A stretch of DNA of 41,425 bases from assembly GCA_030148705.1 (NCBI GenBank), contig JASBSY010000012.1:1-41425 (forward strand), read 5' to 3'. The stretch is from Pukyongia sp. (GTDB lineage: Bacteria > Bacteroidota > Bacteroidia > Flavobacteriales > Flavobacteriaceae). Every line of letters starts with the position of its first letter. Position 1 is the stretch's first letter. The notes beneath the pieces were generated by a model. That model worked only from the letters and a program-made list of their open reading frames with translations, ran no database searches and had not been told where the DNA came from. Of the stretch, positions 24,193 to 35,237 are shown piece after piece. A program made the position numbers and the translations under genes.

Positions 24193-24774
24193 CTAAGGGG
24201 TTTCGGCATCGTCCAATTCGTACCAGCCTACCATAAAGTACTTAAAGGTCGCGGTTTCGGGGATCTGAGAAGCTTCCACCTTGGCATTAAAGTTATATCT
24301 GATGCTTTCCGGAAGTTGTTTCTTATCGATAGTTATATAGACCTCGCTGTTTTTAAGGAAAATTACAACCGAATTGATAGCATTTTCAACAGCTTCTATT
24401 TCATAATTGGCCTTAATGTCTGCGAATGTGCTGTTAATGTTCAGACCTGAAACGGTTTCGTATCGCTCGTCAAAGATCTGAATATTACTAATTTCTGAAT
24501 CCGGGTCGCTTTCATCCTCAGGAGAGATTAACAGTAACTTGTTACCATTCTTTTCATAGATCTCAACTTCTCCCTGGGTGCCGAGGGCATTGGGAATTGG
24601 ATTGAGCTTAACGATAGAGTCGTTCGCAAAGATGGAATCGAGCTGTTTCATTTGGGTGTCGCGGGTTATGCTTCCCATTCTTCCGTTTTCGATTAGGTAA
24701 GGATTGCTGTCCTCGCCACATTGAACAAATGTCAATACGGCTGCTACTGCCCCCAGTATGATGGTTTTTTTCAT
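24193..24774 (-). CDS. Lipoprotein of unknown function
   Basis: The 193-aa product has a lipoprotein signal peptide (VAAVLTFVQC, Cys19). The mature part mentions no family I know: a short region NGRMGSITRDTQMKQLDSIF, a strand-rich middle (GEVEIYEKNGNKLLLISPED) and a C-terminal region ending in FMVGWYELDD. The segment GLNINSTFADIKANYEIEAV resembles a short helical repeat seen in other Bacteroidota lipoproteins. It lies 37 nt downstream of the DUF853 ATPase gene on the same strand. Confidence 0.82.
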   Translation of the reverse strand: MKKTIILGAVAAVLTFVQCGEDSNPYLIENGRMGSITRDTQMKQLDSIFANDSIVKLNPIPNALGTQGEVEIYEKNGNKLLLISPEDESDPDSEISNIQIFDERYETVSGLNINSTFADIKANYEIEAVENAINSVVIFLKNSEVYITIDKKQLPESIRYNFNAKVEASQIPETATFKYFMVGWYELDDAETP

Positions 24775-24811
24775 TTGATTGTTTTTTTGTTTTACTGAAT
24801 TGGTTTCAGCG

Positions 24812-26344
24812 TTATTTTAATAATTTGGTAAGGATCCCAAGTACGCTTCTGATAACGGTGGGACTAGTAAGCACTTTTTCTATGGGGCTTCTGGTACTTC
24901 GTCTTCTGGAGGTAGATCGCCTGCCGGAACTGGCTTCCTTTGCAGCCTCTTTTTCCTGTCTTGCTTTTTCCTTGGCTTCCTCCTGGTTGGCCGCTTCTAT
25001 CTTTTCGTTTAGCATTTCATAAGCACTGGCTCGGTCTATTTCCTGGTTGTATTTGTTCACCAATTTCGACCCCGCTATGAGCTCTTTTAATTCGTTTTCT
25101 TCCAATACATCCATTCGGCTCATGGGCGCACGCAGCATGGTTGCGGCCAGGGGAGTGGGTATTCCTTTTTCGTTCAGGGCGGACACCAGGGCTTCTCCAA
25201 TTCCGAGGCTTGTTAAAACTTCATCCGTTCTATAATATTTGGAAAGCGGATAATTCTCCGCAGTGAGCTTTATGGCTTTTCTGTCTTTGGCAGTGAAGGC
25301 TCTTAGCGCATGTTGCACTTTTAATCCCAACTGACTCAGAACGGCATCCGGAACATCGGTGGGATTTTGAGTAACGAAATAAAGTCCTACCCCTTTTGAA
25401 CGTATCAGTTTAACGATGCTTTCAATTTGATCGAGCAAGGCATCACTTGCTTCTTTGAAAATCAAATGCGCTTCATCTATAAAAATAACCAGTTCGGGTC
25501 TCCCGCTGTCGCCTTGTTCGGGAAAGGTGCTGTAAACTTCGGCTAACAGGCAGAGCATAAAGGTTGAAAAGAGCTTGGGTCGATCCTGGATATCGGTAAG
25601 CCGAACGATGTTAATATAACCCATCCCGTTTTCATCCACCCGCAGCAGGTCGTCTGTATCGAAGGACTTTTCCCCGAAGAATCTGTCACCGCCCTGTTGT
25701 TCCAGCTCCACGATCTTCCGAAGGATGGCACCGGAGGAGGCTGGAGAAATACGGCCGTATTCCTTAGCGATCTCAGCTTTTCCTTCGTCGGTTGCATATT
25801 GAAGGATCTTTTTAAAATCCTTCAGGTCCAGCAGCGGTAATTTATTGTCGTCGCAATATTTGAATAAAATAGAGATAATCCCCGCCTGTGTTTCCGAAAC
25901 CCCGAGTATCCTCGAGATGAGTACCGGCCCGAATTCACTAACCGTTGCACGCAGCCTTACACCCTCCTGTTCGGACAAGGTTAATATCTCTACCGGGAAT
26001 TTCTTTGGGTTAAATGGAATACCAATCTTTTCGTGCCGCTCGTCGATTTTGGGATGTCCGGGGCTGGGCCGGGCAATCCCGCTGAGGTCTCCTTTCATAT
26101 CCATTAGCAGCACCGGGATCCCTTTTTCCGAGAGATTTTCGGCAAGCACCTGCAAGGTCTTGGTTTTGCCGGTGCCAGTGGCCCCGGCGATAAGTCCGTG
26201 CCTGTTCAGGGTTTTTAGCGGAATTTTAACAAGGGCATTGGCTACTGTTTCCCCGTTTAGCATCGCCGCACCAAGAGTAATCGATTCACCCTTAGAAAGA
26301 TACCCCTCTGTTATATGGTCATGAAATTCCTGTTTCCCCGACAT
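24812..26344 (-). CDS. HerA-like ATPase, DUF853 family
   Basis: The 510-aa protein is a hexameric-type HerA/FtsK-fold ATPase of the DUF853 (YjgR) family. Walker A is GATGTGKT at residues 54-61, with the sensor-type motif LLMDMKGDLSGIA after it. Walker B is ELVIFIDEAHLIF at about 285-296, and LYFVTQNPTDVPDAVLSQLG follows. A basic, low-complexity tail (SSGRRSTSRRRSTRSP, about 470-487) precedes a short amphipathic end. HerA relatives pump DNA, but the cellular role of this subfamily is not settled. It is divergent from the RidA gene. Confidence 0.93.
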   Translation of the reverse strand: MSGKQEFHDHITEGYLSKGESITLGAAMLNGETVANALVKIPLKTLNRHGLIAGATGTGKTKTLQVLAENLSEKGIPVLLMDMKGDLSGIARPSPGHPKIDERHEKIGIPFNPKKFPVEILTLSEQEGVRLRATVSEFGPVLISRILGVSETQAGIISILFKYCDDNKLPLLDLKDFKKILQYATDEGKAEIAKEYGRISPASSGAILRKIVELEQQGGDRFFGEKSFDTDDLLRVDENGMGYINIVRLTDIQDRPKLFSTFMLCLLAEVYSTFPEQGDSGRPELVIFIDEAHLIFKEASDALLDQIESIVKLIRSKGVGLYFVTQNPTDVPDAVLSQLGLKVQHALRAFTAKDRKAIKLTAENYPLSKYYRTDEVLTSLGIGEALVSALNEKGIPTPLAATMLRAPMSRMDVLEENELKELIAGSKLVNKYNQEIDRASAYEMLNEKIEAANQEEAKEKARQEKEAAKEASSGRRSTSRRRSTRSPIEKVLTSPTVIRSVLGILTKLLK

Positions 26345-26425
26345 GCTCGAAATTTTTGATAAAAATAGGAATTGTGAATTAGCTTCTGAAATAATACGTA
26401 TTTTAATTACAAAATTAAATTGATC

Positions 26426-26929
26426 ATGAAATTCATCGATTTTACTGCGCTCGTTCTAATTGTGTACGTTTTTTTTGTCTCATGTGCTGAACAACCGCAG
26501 CAAAAACAACGGCAACAAACTCAGAAGCACAAGGCGATCTTTCACAAATCGCACGAGCCGGCCAAGGCTGCCCTTCCTTTTAGTGATGTTGTTCAGGCCG
26601 GAGATTTTTGGTACCTGTCGGGGCAAATAGGTATAGATCACAAAACCAGAACCCTTGTGCCGGGAGGCATACAAGTAGAAACAACTCAGACTTTGGAAAA
26701 CATAAGGCAGGTGCTCGAGCTTCACGACCTTAGTTTGAACGATGTGGTAAAGGTAACCGTCATTCTCGATGATATGAATGATTTTTCATCCTTTAATGAA
26801 GTGTATACGGCTTATTTTCCGAAGAAGCCTGCTCGCACCACCTTTGCAGCCGAATCACTCGCCATGGGAGCCGCCGTCGAAATCGAGGTTGTTGCGTTCG
26901 GAGGAAATGTTCAGAGTAAGGACAACTAA
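26426..26929 (+). CDS. RidA-family protein with a lipoprotein signal
   Basis: The frame opens at 26420, but Met3 at 26426 gives MKFIDF and a cleaner signal peptide (FTALVLIVYVFFVSC). The resulting 167-aa protein has a lipobox Cys, a Gln/Lys-rich linker, and a complete RidA (YjgF/UK114) domain: LPFSDVVQAGDFWYLSGQIG, then TLENIRQVLE, VVKVTVILDDMNDFSSFNEV, and PARTTFAAESLAMGAAVEIE. The key Arg that binds the carboxylate of imine substrates is present in PARTTF. RidA proteins normally hydrolyse reactive enamines in the cytoplasm. Here the leader predicts a lipid-anchored envelope form. Confidence 0.88.
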   Translation: MKFIDFTALVLIVYVFFVSCAEQPQQKQRQQTQKHKAIFHKSHEPAKAALPFSDVVQAGDFWYLSGQIGIDHKTRTLVPGGIQVETTQTLENIRQVLELHDLSLNDVVKVTVILDDMNDFSSFNEVYTAYFPKKPARTTFAAESLAMGAAVEIEVVAFGGNVQSKDN

Positions 26930-26953
26930 GCGCTTAAATCCGGATATGGTGCT

Positions 26954-26982
26954 TTGAGTACGATCTAATTGTGCTATTTTTG
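26954..26982 (+). promoter_or_regulatory. Housekeeping promoter of queE, very close to the start codon
   Basis: TTG (26954-26956), an 18-nt spacer and TATTTTTG (26975-26982) match the Bacteroidota primary promoter. The ATG begins at 26988, only 5 nt after the -7 element, so the transcript would be leaderless or nearly so. Confidence 0.65.
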
Positions 26983-26987
26983 CGCTG

Positions 26988-27617
26988 ATGACAGACGAGA
27001 TTCAAAAAGAGGTTGACAAGGGATTGAAATTACCTTTGATGGAGGAGTTCTACACCATACAGGGTGAGGGGTTTCACAAGGGTACGGCAGCATATTTCAT
27101 ACGTGTAGGCGGTTGCGACGTGGGTTGCCACTGGTGCGACGTAAAAGAAAGTTGGAACCCTGCGCTTCATCCCCCAACCGATATAAGTGCTATAGCCGAT
27201 AATGCCGCGAAGCATTCAAAGACAATTGTTGTAACCGGAGGAGAGCCGCTTACATGGGATATGGGACCATTGACCAAACTCTTAAAGGAGCATGGCCTGA
27301 GTACCCATATAGAAACCTCAGGAGCCTATAAACTCACCGGTAGCTGGGATTGGATCTGTCTTTCCCCAAAAAAGATAAAACTGCCTCAAAATGAGATTTA
27401 TCCTCGCGCTAACGAACTGAAGGTAATTGTATATAACCGCGATGATCTGAGATTTGCGGAAGAACAGGCCGCTCAGGTTTCCCATGATTGTATTCTTTAT
27501 TTACAGCCCGAATGGAGTAAACGGGATCGGGTTATGCCGATGATAGTAGATTACGTTATGAGCAATCCGAAATGGAAGGTATCGCTTCAAACTCATAAAT
27601 ATTTAAACATCCCTTAA
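26988..27617 (+). CDS. queE: 7-carboxy-7-deazaguanine synthase QueE
   Basis: The 209-aa radical SAM enzyme converts 6-carboxytetrahydropterin to 7-carboxy-7-deazaguanine on the way to queuosine. The substrate and cluster motif is GEGFHKGTAAYFIRVGGCDV followed by GCHWCD, giving the Cx3Cx2C cysteines for the 4Fe-4S cluster. VVTGGEPLTWD is the SAM-binding GGE motif, and the end is short, as in other flavobacterial members. Its precursor derives from GTP through FolE, encoded at 38051-38746. A perfect hairpin overlaps the stop codon. Confidence 0.96.
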   Translation: MTDEIQKEVDKGLKLPLMEEFYTIQGEGFHKGTAAYFIRVGGCDVGCHWCDVKESWNPALHPPTDISAIADNAAKHSKTIVVTGGEPLTWDMGPLTKLLKEHGLSTHIETSGAYKLTGSWDWICLSPKKIKLPQNEIYPRANELKVIVYNRDDLRFAEEQAAQVSHDCILYLQPEWSKRDRVMPMIVDYVMSNPKWKVSLQTHKYLNIP

Positions 27618-27638
27618 AACGCTGTCCTAAGGGATGTT
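27606..27638 (+). terminator. Hairpin overlapping the queE stop codon
   Basis: AACATCCCTTA (27606-27616) and TAAGGGATGTT (27628-27638) pair perfectly over 11 bp with an 11-nt loop. There is no long T-run, so it may be a weak terminator or a 3'-end stabiliser. It lies between convergent queE and the DUF2911 gene. Confidence 0.6.
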
Positions 27639-27667
27639 CTGAAAATACTTTTCGAAATTAAACGGTC

Positions 27668-28210
27668 TTATTTTCTGAATGGTACGGCAATCCGTGCATT
27701 CCCCCAACCCAGGTGCATATCAACACCTCCGTCGGCCTCGTCGAATGCAATGGAAAAAGCTTCCAGCGATTCGTCAGCCATGGTAACAGGAACTGTAATC
27801 CGGGCTACATCGTTAGCTTCGTTGTAAAAATAAGAACCCCACACATTGATGTCCTTGCTCAGAATGGCAGTCCAGTTCTTTTCTCCGGGTATAGTATAAA
27901 AAGTATATGTGCCCGCTTCAACCATGGTGTCACCCACCTTCATATCGGTGTAGAGTGTGATCTCCGCCGCTTCGTTGGCTCCGGTACGCCAAACCTTGTC
28001 GTGAGGAGCCAGATTGCTCAGTTCACGGCCTTTAAGTTGTGGCCTGCTGTAGGTAATCTTGATGAGTTTGTTCGAATCCCGGTAGTTGGACGGATATGCT
28101 GCAGCATCCATCGGACTTACATCCAGTTCAGAGAATTTCTGGGCATCTGTGGTATGGGTAACCATCAGAGCCAGTGCAAATACGAATAGTGTAAAAATGT
28201 TTTGTTTCAT
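27668..28210 (-). CDS. Secreted DUF2911 protein
   Basis: The 180-aa product has a signal peptide (FALALMVTHTTDAQ) and matches the DUF2911 family, with ITYSRPQLKGRELSNLAPHD, VWRTGANEAAEITLYTDMKV and TYTFYTIPGEKNWTAILSKD. The family is common in Bacteroidota and predicted to be a periplasmic beta-sandwich protein of unknown function. Length is usual. No exact promoter element could be placed upstream. Confidence 0.9.
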   Translation of the reverse strand: MKQNIFTLFVFALALMVTHTTDAQKFSELDVSPMDAAAYPSNYRDSNKLIKITYSRPQLKGRELSNLAPHDKVWRTGANEAAEITLYTDMKVGDTMVEAGTYTFYTIPGEKNWTAILSKDINVWGSYFYNEANDVARITVPVTMADESLEAFSIAFDEADGGVDMHLGWGNARIAVPFRK

Positions 28211-30423
<2,213 letters not shown>

Positions 30424-30443
30424 CTTTAAACAACTTTATTATT

Positions 30444-30476
30444 AAGAGCCCTGCCAAGAGCGGGGCTCTTCTTTTT
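30444..30476 (+). terminator. Terminator after gyrB
   Basis: AAGAGCCC (30444-30451) pairs with GGGCTCTT (30463-30470), followed by CTTTTT. Confidence 0.85.
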
Positions 30477-30511
30477 AATCCCCTCTGCTGTGTTTTTCAA
30501 TTAGATAATTG

Positions 30512-30519
30512 TATTTTTG
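30512..30519 (+). promoter_or_regulatory. Candidate -7 element for mdh
   Basis: TATTTTTG fits TAnnTTTG and lies 35 nt before the mdh ATG. The upstream element is not clear. Confidence 0.5.
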
Positions 30520-30554
30520 CAGCTCGAAATTAATCACTTAAAACATTTATACAC

Positions 30555-31481
30555 ATGAAAGTTACTGTTGTTGGAGCAGGGGCCGTAGGGGCAAGTTGTG
30601 CCGAATATATTGCCATAAAGAATTTTGCCAGTGAAGTCGTCTTATTGGATATCAAGGAAGGATTTGCCGAAGGTAAAGCCATGGACCTCATGCAAACGGC
30701 CTCGTTAAACGGTTTTGATACTAAGATCACCGGAACTACAAACGACTATTCTAAAACTGCAAATAGCGATATTTGTGTAATTACAAGTGGAATCCCGAGA
30801 AAACCGGGTATGACTCGAGAGGAACTTATCGGGATCAATGCAGGGATAGTAAAGACAGTATCTTCAAGTTTAATTGAGCATTCCCCCGATACCATCATGA
30901 TCGTGGTGAGTAACCCTATGGATACTATGACGTACCTGGTGCATCAAACCACCGATCTTCCAAAGAACCGAATCATCGGGATGGGAGGGGCTCTAGACAG
31001 TGCTCGCTTTAAATACAGACTGGCCGAGGCGCTAGATGCACCCATTAGCGATGTGGACGGGATGGTCTTAGGAGGTCACAGCGATACGGGCATGGTACCC
31101 TTAACTCGCCTGGCAACTCGTAATAGTGTGCCTGTTTCAGAATTTATTTCAGAAGAGCGATTACAACAAGTCATGGAAGACACCAAGGTAGGAGGAGCCA
31201 CCCTTACAAAACTACTGGGAACTTCGGCCTGGTACGCACCCGGAGCCGCGGTGTCCAGCCTTGTACAGGCCATAGCCTGCGATCAGAAGAAGATGTTCCC
31301 CTGCTCGACCTTGCTGGAAGGAGAGTACGGGCTTAACGATATCTGCATAGGAGTTCCTGTGCTCTTAGGGCGGAACGGGATCGAAAAAATCGTCGAGATA
31401 GAACTAAGCAATTCGGAGAACGAACATATGCAGAAGAGCGCCGAAGGAGTAAGAGCTACAAATGGTTTACTACAACAGTAA
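30555..31481 (+). CDS. mdh: Malate dehydrogenase (LDH-type)
   Basis: The 308-aa enzyme interconverts malate and oxaloacetate in the TCA cycle with NAD. The N-terminal Rossmann loop is VVGAGAVGASCAEYI, and an Asp ends the second strand (VVLLDIKEG), favouring NAD. Substrate-binding Args lie in PRKPGMTREEL and the catalytic His in VLGGHSDTGMVPL; the more usual wording is GGHGDTM, so an extra residue spacing is present here. SNPMDTMTYLV is also typical. Length is normal for the short LDH-like MDH group found in Bacteroidota. Confidence 0.95.
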   Translation: MKVTVVGAGAVGASCAEYIAIKNFASEVVLLDIKEGFAEGKAMDLMQTASLNGFDTKITGTTNDYSKTANSDICVITSGIPRKPGMTREELIGINAGIVKTVSSSLIEHSPDTIMIVVSNPMDTMTYLVHQTTDLPKNRIIGMGGALDSARFKYRLAEALDAPISDVDGMVLGGHSDTGMVPLTRLATRNSVPVSEFISEERLQQVMEDTKVGGATLTKLLGTSAWYAPGAAVSSLVQAIACDQKKMFPCSTLLEGEYGLNDICIGVPVLLGRNGIEKIVEIELSNSENEHMQKSAEGVRATNGLLQQ

Positions 31482-31504
31482 ATTCGTAATTTACAAATAT
31501 GAAG

Positions 31505-31529
31505 GACCGCTTTAAGCGGTCTTTTTTTT
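31505..31529 (+). terminator. Terminator after mdh
   Basis: GACCGCT (31505-31511) pairs with AGCGGTC (31515-31521), followed by eight T. Confidence 0.9.
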
Positions 31530-31552
31530 GCCTTATTTTAAAAAGAAAATAA

Positions 31553-31583
31553 TTGTCATTTCCTTTTTGAAAAGCTATATTTG
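31553..31583 (+). promoter_or_regulatory. Housekeeping promoter of secDF
   Basis: TTG (31553-31555), a 20-nt spacer and TATATTTG (31576-31583) match the Bacteroidota primary promoter. The ATG is at 31616, leaving a leader of about 25-30 nt. Confidence 0.7.
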
Positions 31584-31615
31584 CACGTTTTTAAAATCAT
31601 CTAAATACCGATAGA

Positions 31616-34600
31616 ATGCAAAATAAAGGACTTGTAACTGTATTTGCGATATTATTTGGACTTGTCTGTTTGTACCAGCTGTCTTTCACCTTTATCGCCA
31701 ATAAAGTGGAAGGAGAAGCGGAAGCTTATGCGAAAAGCATGTACGACGGAAGCCAGCCGGAAGAACGAATTGCAGCAGAAACGAAATATATCGACTCTGT
31801 GGCTAATGATCCGGTGTTTCTGGGTATCGACTACAATAGTGCCAAGGAAAAAGTACTCAATAAAGGTCTTGACCTCAAAGGTGGTATCAACGTTATCCTA
31901 CAGGTATCGGTCGAGGACATCCTTCGAGGTTTAGCAAATAACTCCAAGGATCCGGCATTCAACCAGGCTTTGGCCAATGCCAAAGAACTTCAGAAAAACA
32001 GTCAGGATACATATCTTGAATCCTTTTATACAGCCTTCGAAGCCCTTCCGGGGGAGAATACCCTGGCGTCCCCTAGTATCTTCTTCAACAAAAACCTGGA
32101 AGACGACATCAACGCAGGGATGAGCAATGACGATGTAAAAGAGGTACTCGATCGAAAAGTGGACGAGGCCATGGTTTCCGCATTCGAAGTTCTCAGAAAA
32201 CGTATCGATAAATTTGGGGTAACCCAGCCTAATCTTCAGCGTTTAGGTAAATCGGGAAGAATACTCGTTGAATTACCCGGCGCCAAGGATATTGAACGTA
32301 CCAAAGATCTTATAACCCAGACGGCACAGCTCGAATTCTGGGAAGTGTTTAAAGCCGAGACTTTTCAAAACTTTTTTATAGAAGCAGACTCGAAACTCAA
32401 GGAGCTTATTGCTCCGGAGACTGTAGAGGAGGAAGCAGATACCACCCAGACCGAGGAAAACGTTGTTGATGAATTGCTTGTAGGCGATGATGATACTTCA
32501 GACCAGGATCCGGATATCGCCAATCCGCTCTTATCAAAAATATCATTTGGTGCCCCCGGGTTTCCCGTACTAGCCACGGTTGAATTAAAAGATCAGGCGG
32601 CCGTGAGCGAATACCTTGCAAATCCACAGGTTCGCCAATTGCTTCGTGACGATATTCGATTTGCGAAGTTCGTTTGGGGAATTCCGAAGGAATCTGTAAA
32701 CCCCGAAACAGACGAAGTAACCGAATACGTAGAGCTTTACGCTCTTAAAGGAAACCGTGAGAATGAACCTCCGCTTAGTGGAGGCGTGGTAACAGATGCT
32801 GCCCAGTCTTATGACCAGTCGGGAAGAGTCTCTGTCGATATGCAGATGAACGGAAAAGGTGCTAAAGTCTGGGAGGAAATGACGGGTAATGCCTACTCCA
32901 ACCAGAGTCAGATTGCCATCGTTCTCGATAATATAGTGTATTCTGCGCCCGGCGTAACCTCGGGTCCTATTTCTGGAGGACGAAGTTCCATCACCGGAGA
33001 TTTTACCATCATCGAAGGCCAGGATCTTGCAAACGTACTAAGAGCCGGTAAACTTCCGGCATCGGCCGATATTATTCAGGCTGAAGTGGTAGGACCTACC
33101 CTTGGGCAGGAAGCCATAGACAGCGGGGTGTTATCCTTCCTTATCGCACTTGGTTTTGTACTAATCTGGATGGTCTTCTATTACGGAAGAGCCGGTATTT
33201 ATGCCGACATTGCGCTGGTAGTTAACATCTTATTCATCTTTGGGGTTCTCGCCGGAATTGGGGCGGTACTTACCCTGCCAGGAATAGCCGGTATCGTATT
33301 AACCATCGGTATCTCGGTGGATGCGAACGTACTAATCTTTGAAAGGATACGAGAGGAACTCGCAAAAGGCAAGGCTCAGAAAGATGCAATTAAGGATGGA
33401 TTTAATAACGCCTTATCGTCTATTCTCGATGCCAACATCACAACCGGTCTTACGGGCTTGATCCTGCTTGTATTTGGAACCGGCCCTATCCAGGGATTCG
33501 CCACTACCTTATTGATTGGTATTCTTACCTCTCTGTTTACGGCGATATTTATCACCAGGTTGTTCATCGACGGTTATACCAAGAACGGAAAACCACTTCC
33601 GTGTTCTACCAGCGTTACCAAGAACCTGTTTAAGAATGTGAATGTCAATTTCCTTGGAAAACGTAAGATCGCTTACGTAATTTCAGGCTTATTGTTAATT
33701 ACGAGTTTAGGATCTCTGTTTACAGTTGGATTAAACCAGGGGGTTGATTTTGTTGGAGGTCGCACCTACACAGTGCGTTTCGACAAGGATGTAAACGCCA
33801 CCAAGGTGCAGAACGATATGATCGCGGTCTTCGGTAGTGCTGAAGCGAAAACCTATGGTGGGGATAACCAGCTGAAAATTACTACTAAATACAAAGTAGA
33901 CGATACAGGGGACGAGGTCGATGTGGAAATTGAAAAAATGCTTTTCGAAGGCCTAAAGCCGGAATTGCCTGCTGCGATGACCTATGAAGACTTTATCAGT
34001 GACGACGAGACCAAAACCGTGGGACGGATGTCGTACTATAAGGTGAGTCCTACTATAGCCGATGACATCAAGAAATCGTCCTTCTGGGCGGTGCTTGGAT
34101 CGCTGGCAGTGGTTTTCCTTTACATACTGTTGCGATTCCGCAGATGGCAATTCTCCTTGGGTGCCGTTGCGGCGGTATTCCACGATGTACTTATCGTACT
34201 GGGAATCTTCTCGCTAACGTATAAGATCATGCCGTTCAATATGGAGATAGACCAATCGTTTATCGCCGCTATCCTAACCGTTATTGGTTACTCGCTTAAT
34301 GATACGGTGGTTGTATTCGACCGAATTAGGGAATTCTTCAACGAACACCCTAAGTGGAAGATGAATCGCATTATCAACAGTGCATTGAACAGTACCTTAA
34401 GCCGAACATTGAACACCTCTATCACGACGCTTATCGTATTGATCACAATTTTTGCCCTAGGTGCCGAGTCGATCCGCGGACTGATCTTCGCACTTATAGT
34501 GGGGGTAGTTGTAGGTACCTATTCCTCATTGTTTATCGCGACTCCTGTATTCTTCGATACGGTACGAAAAAGAGGAATCGATCTTAGTGATAAGAAAGAA

Positions 34601-34627
34601 GAAACGGAAGAAGAAGGCGTTAAATAG
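31616..34627 (+). CDS. secDF: Fused protein translocase subunit SecDF
   Basis: The 1003-aa inner-membrane protein is SecD and SecF in one chain, the normal form in Bacteroidota. It uses the proton gradient to pull secreted proteins out of the SecYEG channel. The SecD part (1 to about 640) has the first membrane span near the N-terminus, the motif GLDLKGGINVILQV at about 85, and a membrane block with GISVDANVLIFERIREE. The SecF part has VDFVGGRTYTVRF and GYSLNDTVVVFDRIREFF. An acidic insert (EEEADTTQTEENVVDE, about 270-285) lies in the periplasmic domain; such inserts occur in the family. It ends in an acidic tail and a strong terminator. Confidence 0.97.
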   Translation: MQNKGLVTVFAILFGLVCLYQLSFTFIANKVEGEAEAYAKSMYDGSQPEERIAAETKYIDSVANDPVFLGIDYNSAKEKVLNKGLDLKGGINVILQVSVEDILRGLANNSKDPAFNQALANAKELQKNSQDTYLESFYTAFEALPGENTLASPSIFFNKNLEDDINAGMSNDDVKEVLDRKVDEAMVSAFEVLRKRIDKFGVTQPNLQRLGKSGRILVELPGAKDIERTKDLITQTAQLEFWEVFKAETFQNFFIEADSKLKELIAPETVEEEADTTQTEENVVDELLVGDDDTSDQDPDIANPLLSKISFGAPGFPVLATVELKDQAAVSEYLANPQVRQLLRDDIRFAKFVWGIPKESVNPETDEVTEYVELYALKGNRENEPPLSGGVVTDAAQSYDQSGRVSVDMQMNGKGAKVWEEMTGNAYSNQSQIAIVLDNIVYSAPGVTSGPISGGRSSITGDFTIIEGQDLANVLRAGKLPASADIIQAEVVGPTLGQEAIDSGVLSFLIALGFVLIWMVFYYGRAGIYADIALVVNILFIFGVLAGIGAVLTLPGIAGIVLTIGISVDANVLIFERIREELAKGKAQKDAIKDGFNNALSSILDANITTGLTGLILLVFGTGPIQGFATTLLIGILTSLFTAIFITRLFIDGYTKNGKPLPCSTSVTKNLFKNVNVNFLGKRKIAYVISGLLLITSLGSLFTVGLNQGVDFVGGRTYTVRFDKDVNATKVQNDMIAVFGSAEAKTYGGDNQLKITTKYKVDDTGDEVDVEIEKMLFEGLKPELPAAMTYEDFISDDETKTVGRMSYYKVSPTIADDIKKSSFWAVLGSLAVVFLYILLRFRRWQFSLGAVAAVFHDVLIVLGIFSLTYKIMPFNMEIDQSFIAAILTVIGYSLNDTVVVFDRIREFFNEHPKWKMNRIINSALNSTLSRTLNTSITTLIVLITIFALGAESIRGLIFALIVGVVVGTYSSLFIATPVFFDTVRKRGIDLSDKKEETEEEGVK

Positions 34628-34641
34628 TCTTGAATTCCTTT

Positions 34642-34679
34642 AAACTAAAAAACCCGCTTTAAGGCGGGTTTTTTAGTTT
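34642..34679. terminator. Strong bidirectional terminator after secDF
   Basis: A perfect 16-bp stem (34642-34657 with 34664-34679, core AACCCGC/GCGGGTT) with a 6-nt loop and A/T runs on both strands. It lies between secDF and the convergent DUF192 gene. Confidence 0.92.
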
Positions 34680-34742
34680 TAGATATGAGGGAAGTAATTT
34701 GCCGAATGGGTTATCGCCACAGCTTTGATTATGCCATAGCGG

Positions 34743-35237
34743 TCATTCGTCCTGGCGGGTAAATTGAATTTTGTCTCCGGGTTCCAGTTGCCATTTGTCA
34801 CTAAGGCCGGCGTTTACTTCAAGCACATAAAGTGCAGCTCCTTCGGAAGGAAGCGAAGAGGGATCCCTGGGTTTGGCATTCTTCTGTATACTCACTACCC
34901 GGTTGTTACTGTTCACGAAGATAATATCCAGAGGAAATTCGGTGTTCTTCATATAAAAGGAGCGAGGTTGCTCACTCTCGAAAATAAACAGCATCGCCTG
35001 CTCGTCCGGCATGCTCTGGCGGTACATCAGTCCTGTTTGAGTCTCGTATTCATTATCGGCAATTTCGATATCCAGTCTGGCGATAACTGAGTCGGTTTCC
35101 GATTTCAGCAGCTGAAGTTCTCCTTCTTTTTTAAATTCTACTGTGGTAGTGAGCACTTTGGATTCTTCTTTTTCTTTGCATCCAAAAGGGAGCAAGACCA
35201 GTGCGCTCAGCGCAATTAACTTGGGTAATTTATTCAT
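34743..35237 (-). CDS. DUF192 lipoprotein
   Basis: The 164-aa product has a lipoprotein signal peptide (LSALVLLPFGC, Cys20) followed by a DUF192 domain: TQTGLMYRQSMPDEQAMLFI, FYMKNTEFPLDIIFVNSN, and VLEVNAGLSDKWQLEPGDKI. DUF192 proteins are small exported beta proteins of unknown function. The ATG overlaps the lgt stop by 4 nt. Lgt is the enzyme that lipidates such proteins. Confidence 0.92.
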   Translation of the reverse strand: MNKLPKLIALSALVLLPFGCKEKEESKVLTTTVEFKKEGELQLLKSETDSVIARLDIEIADNEYETQTGLMYRQSMPDEQAMLFIFESEQPRSFYMKNTEFPLDIIFVNSNNRVVSIQKNAKPRDPSSLPSEGAALYVLEVNAGLSDKWQLEPGDKIQFTRQDE

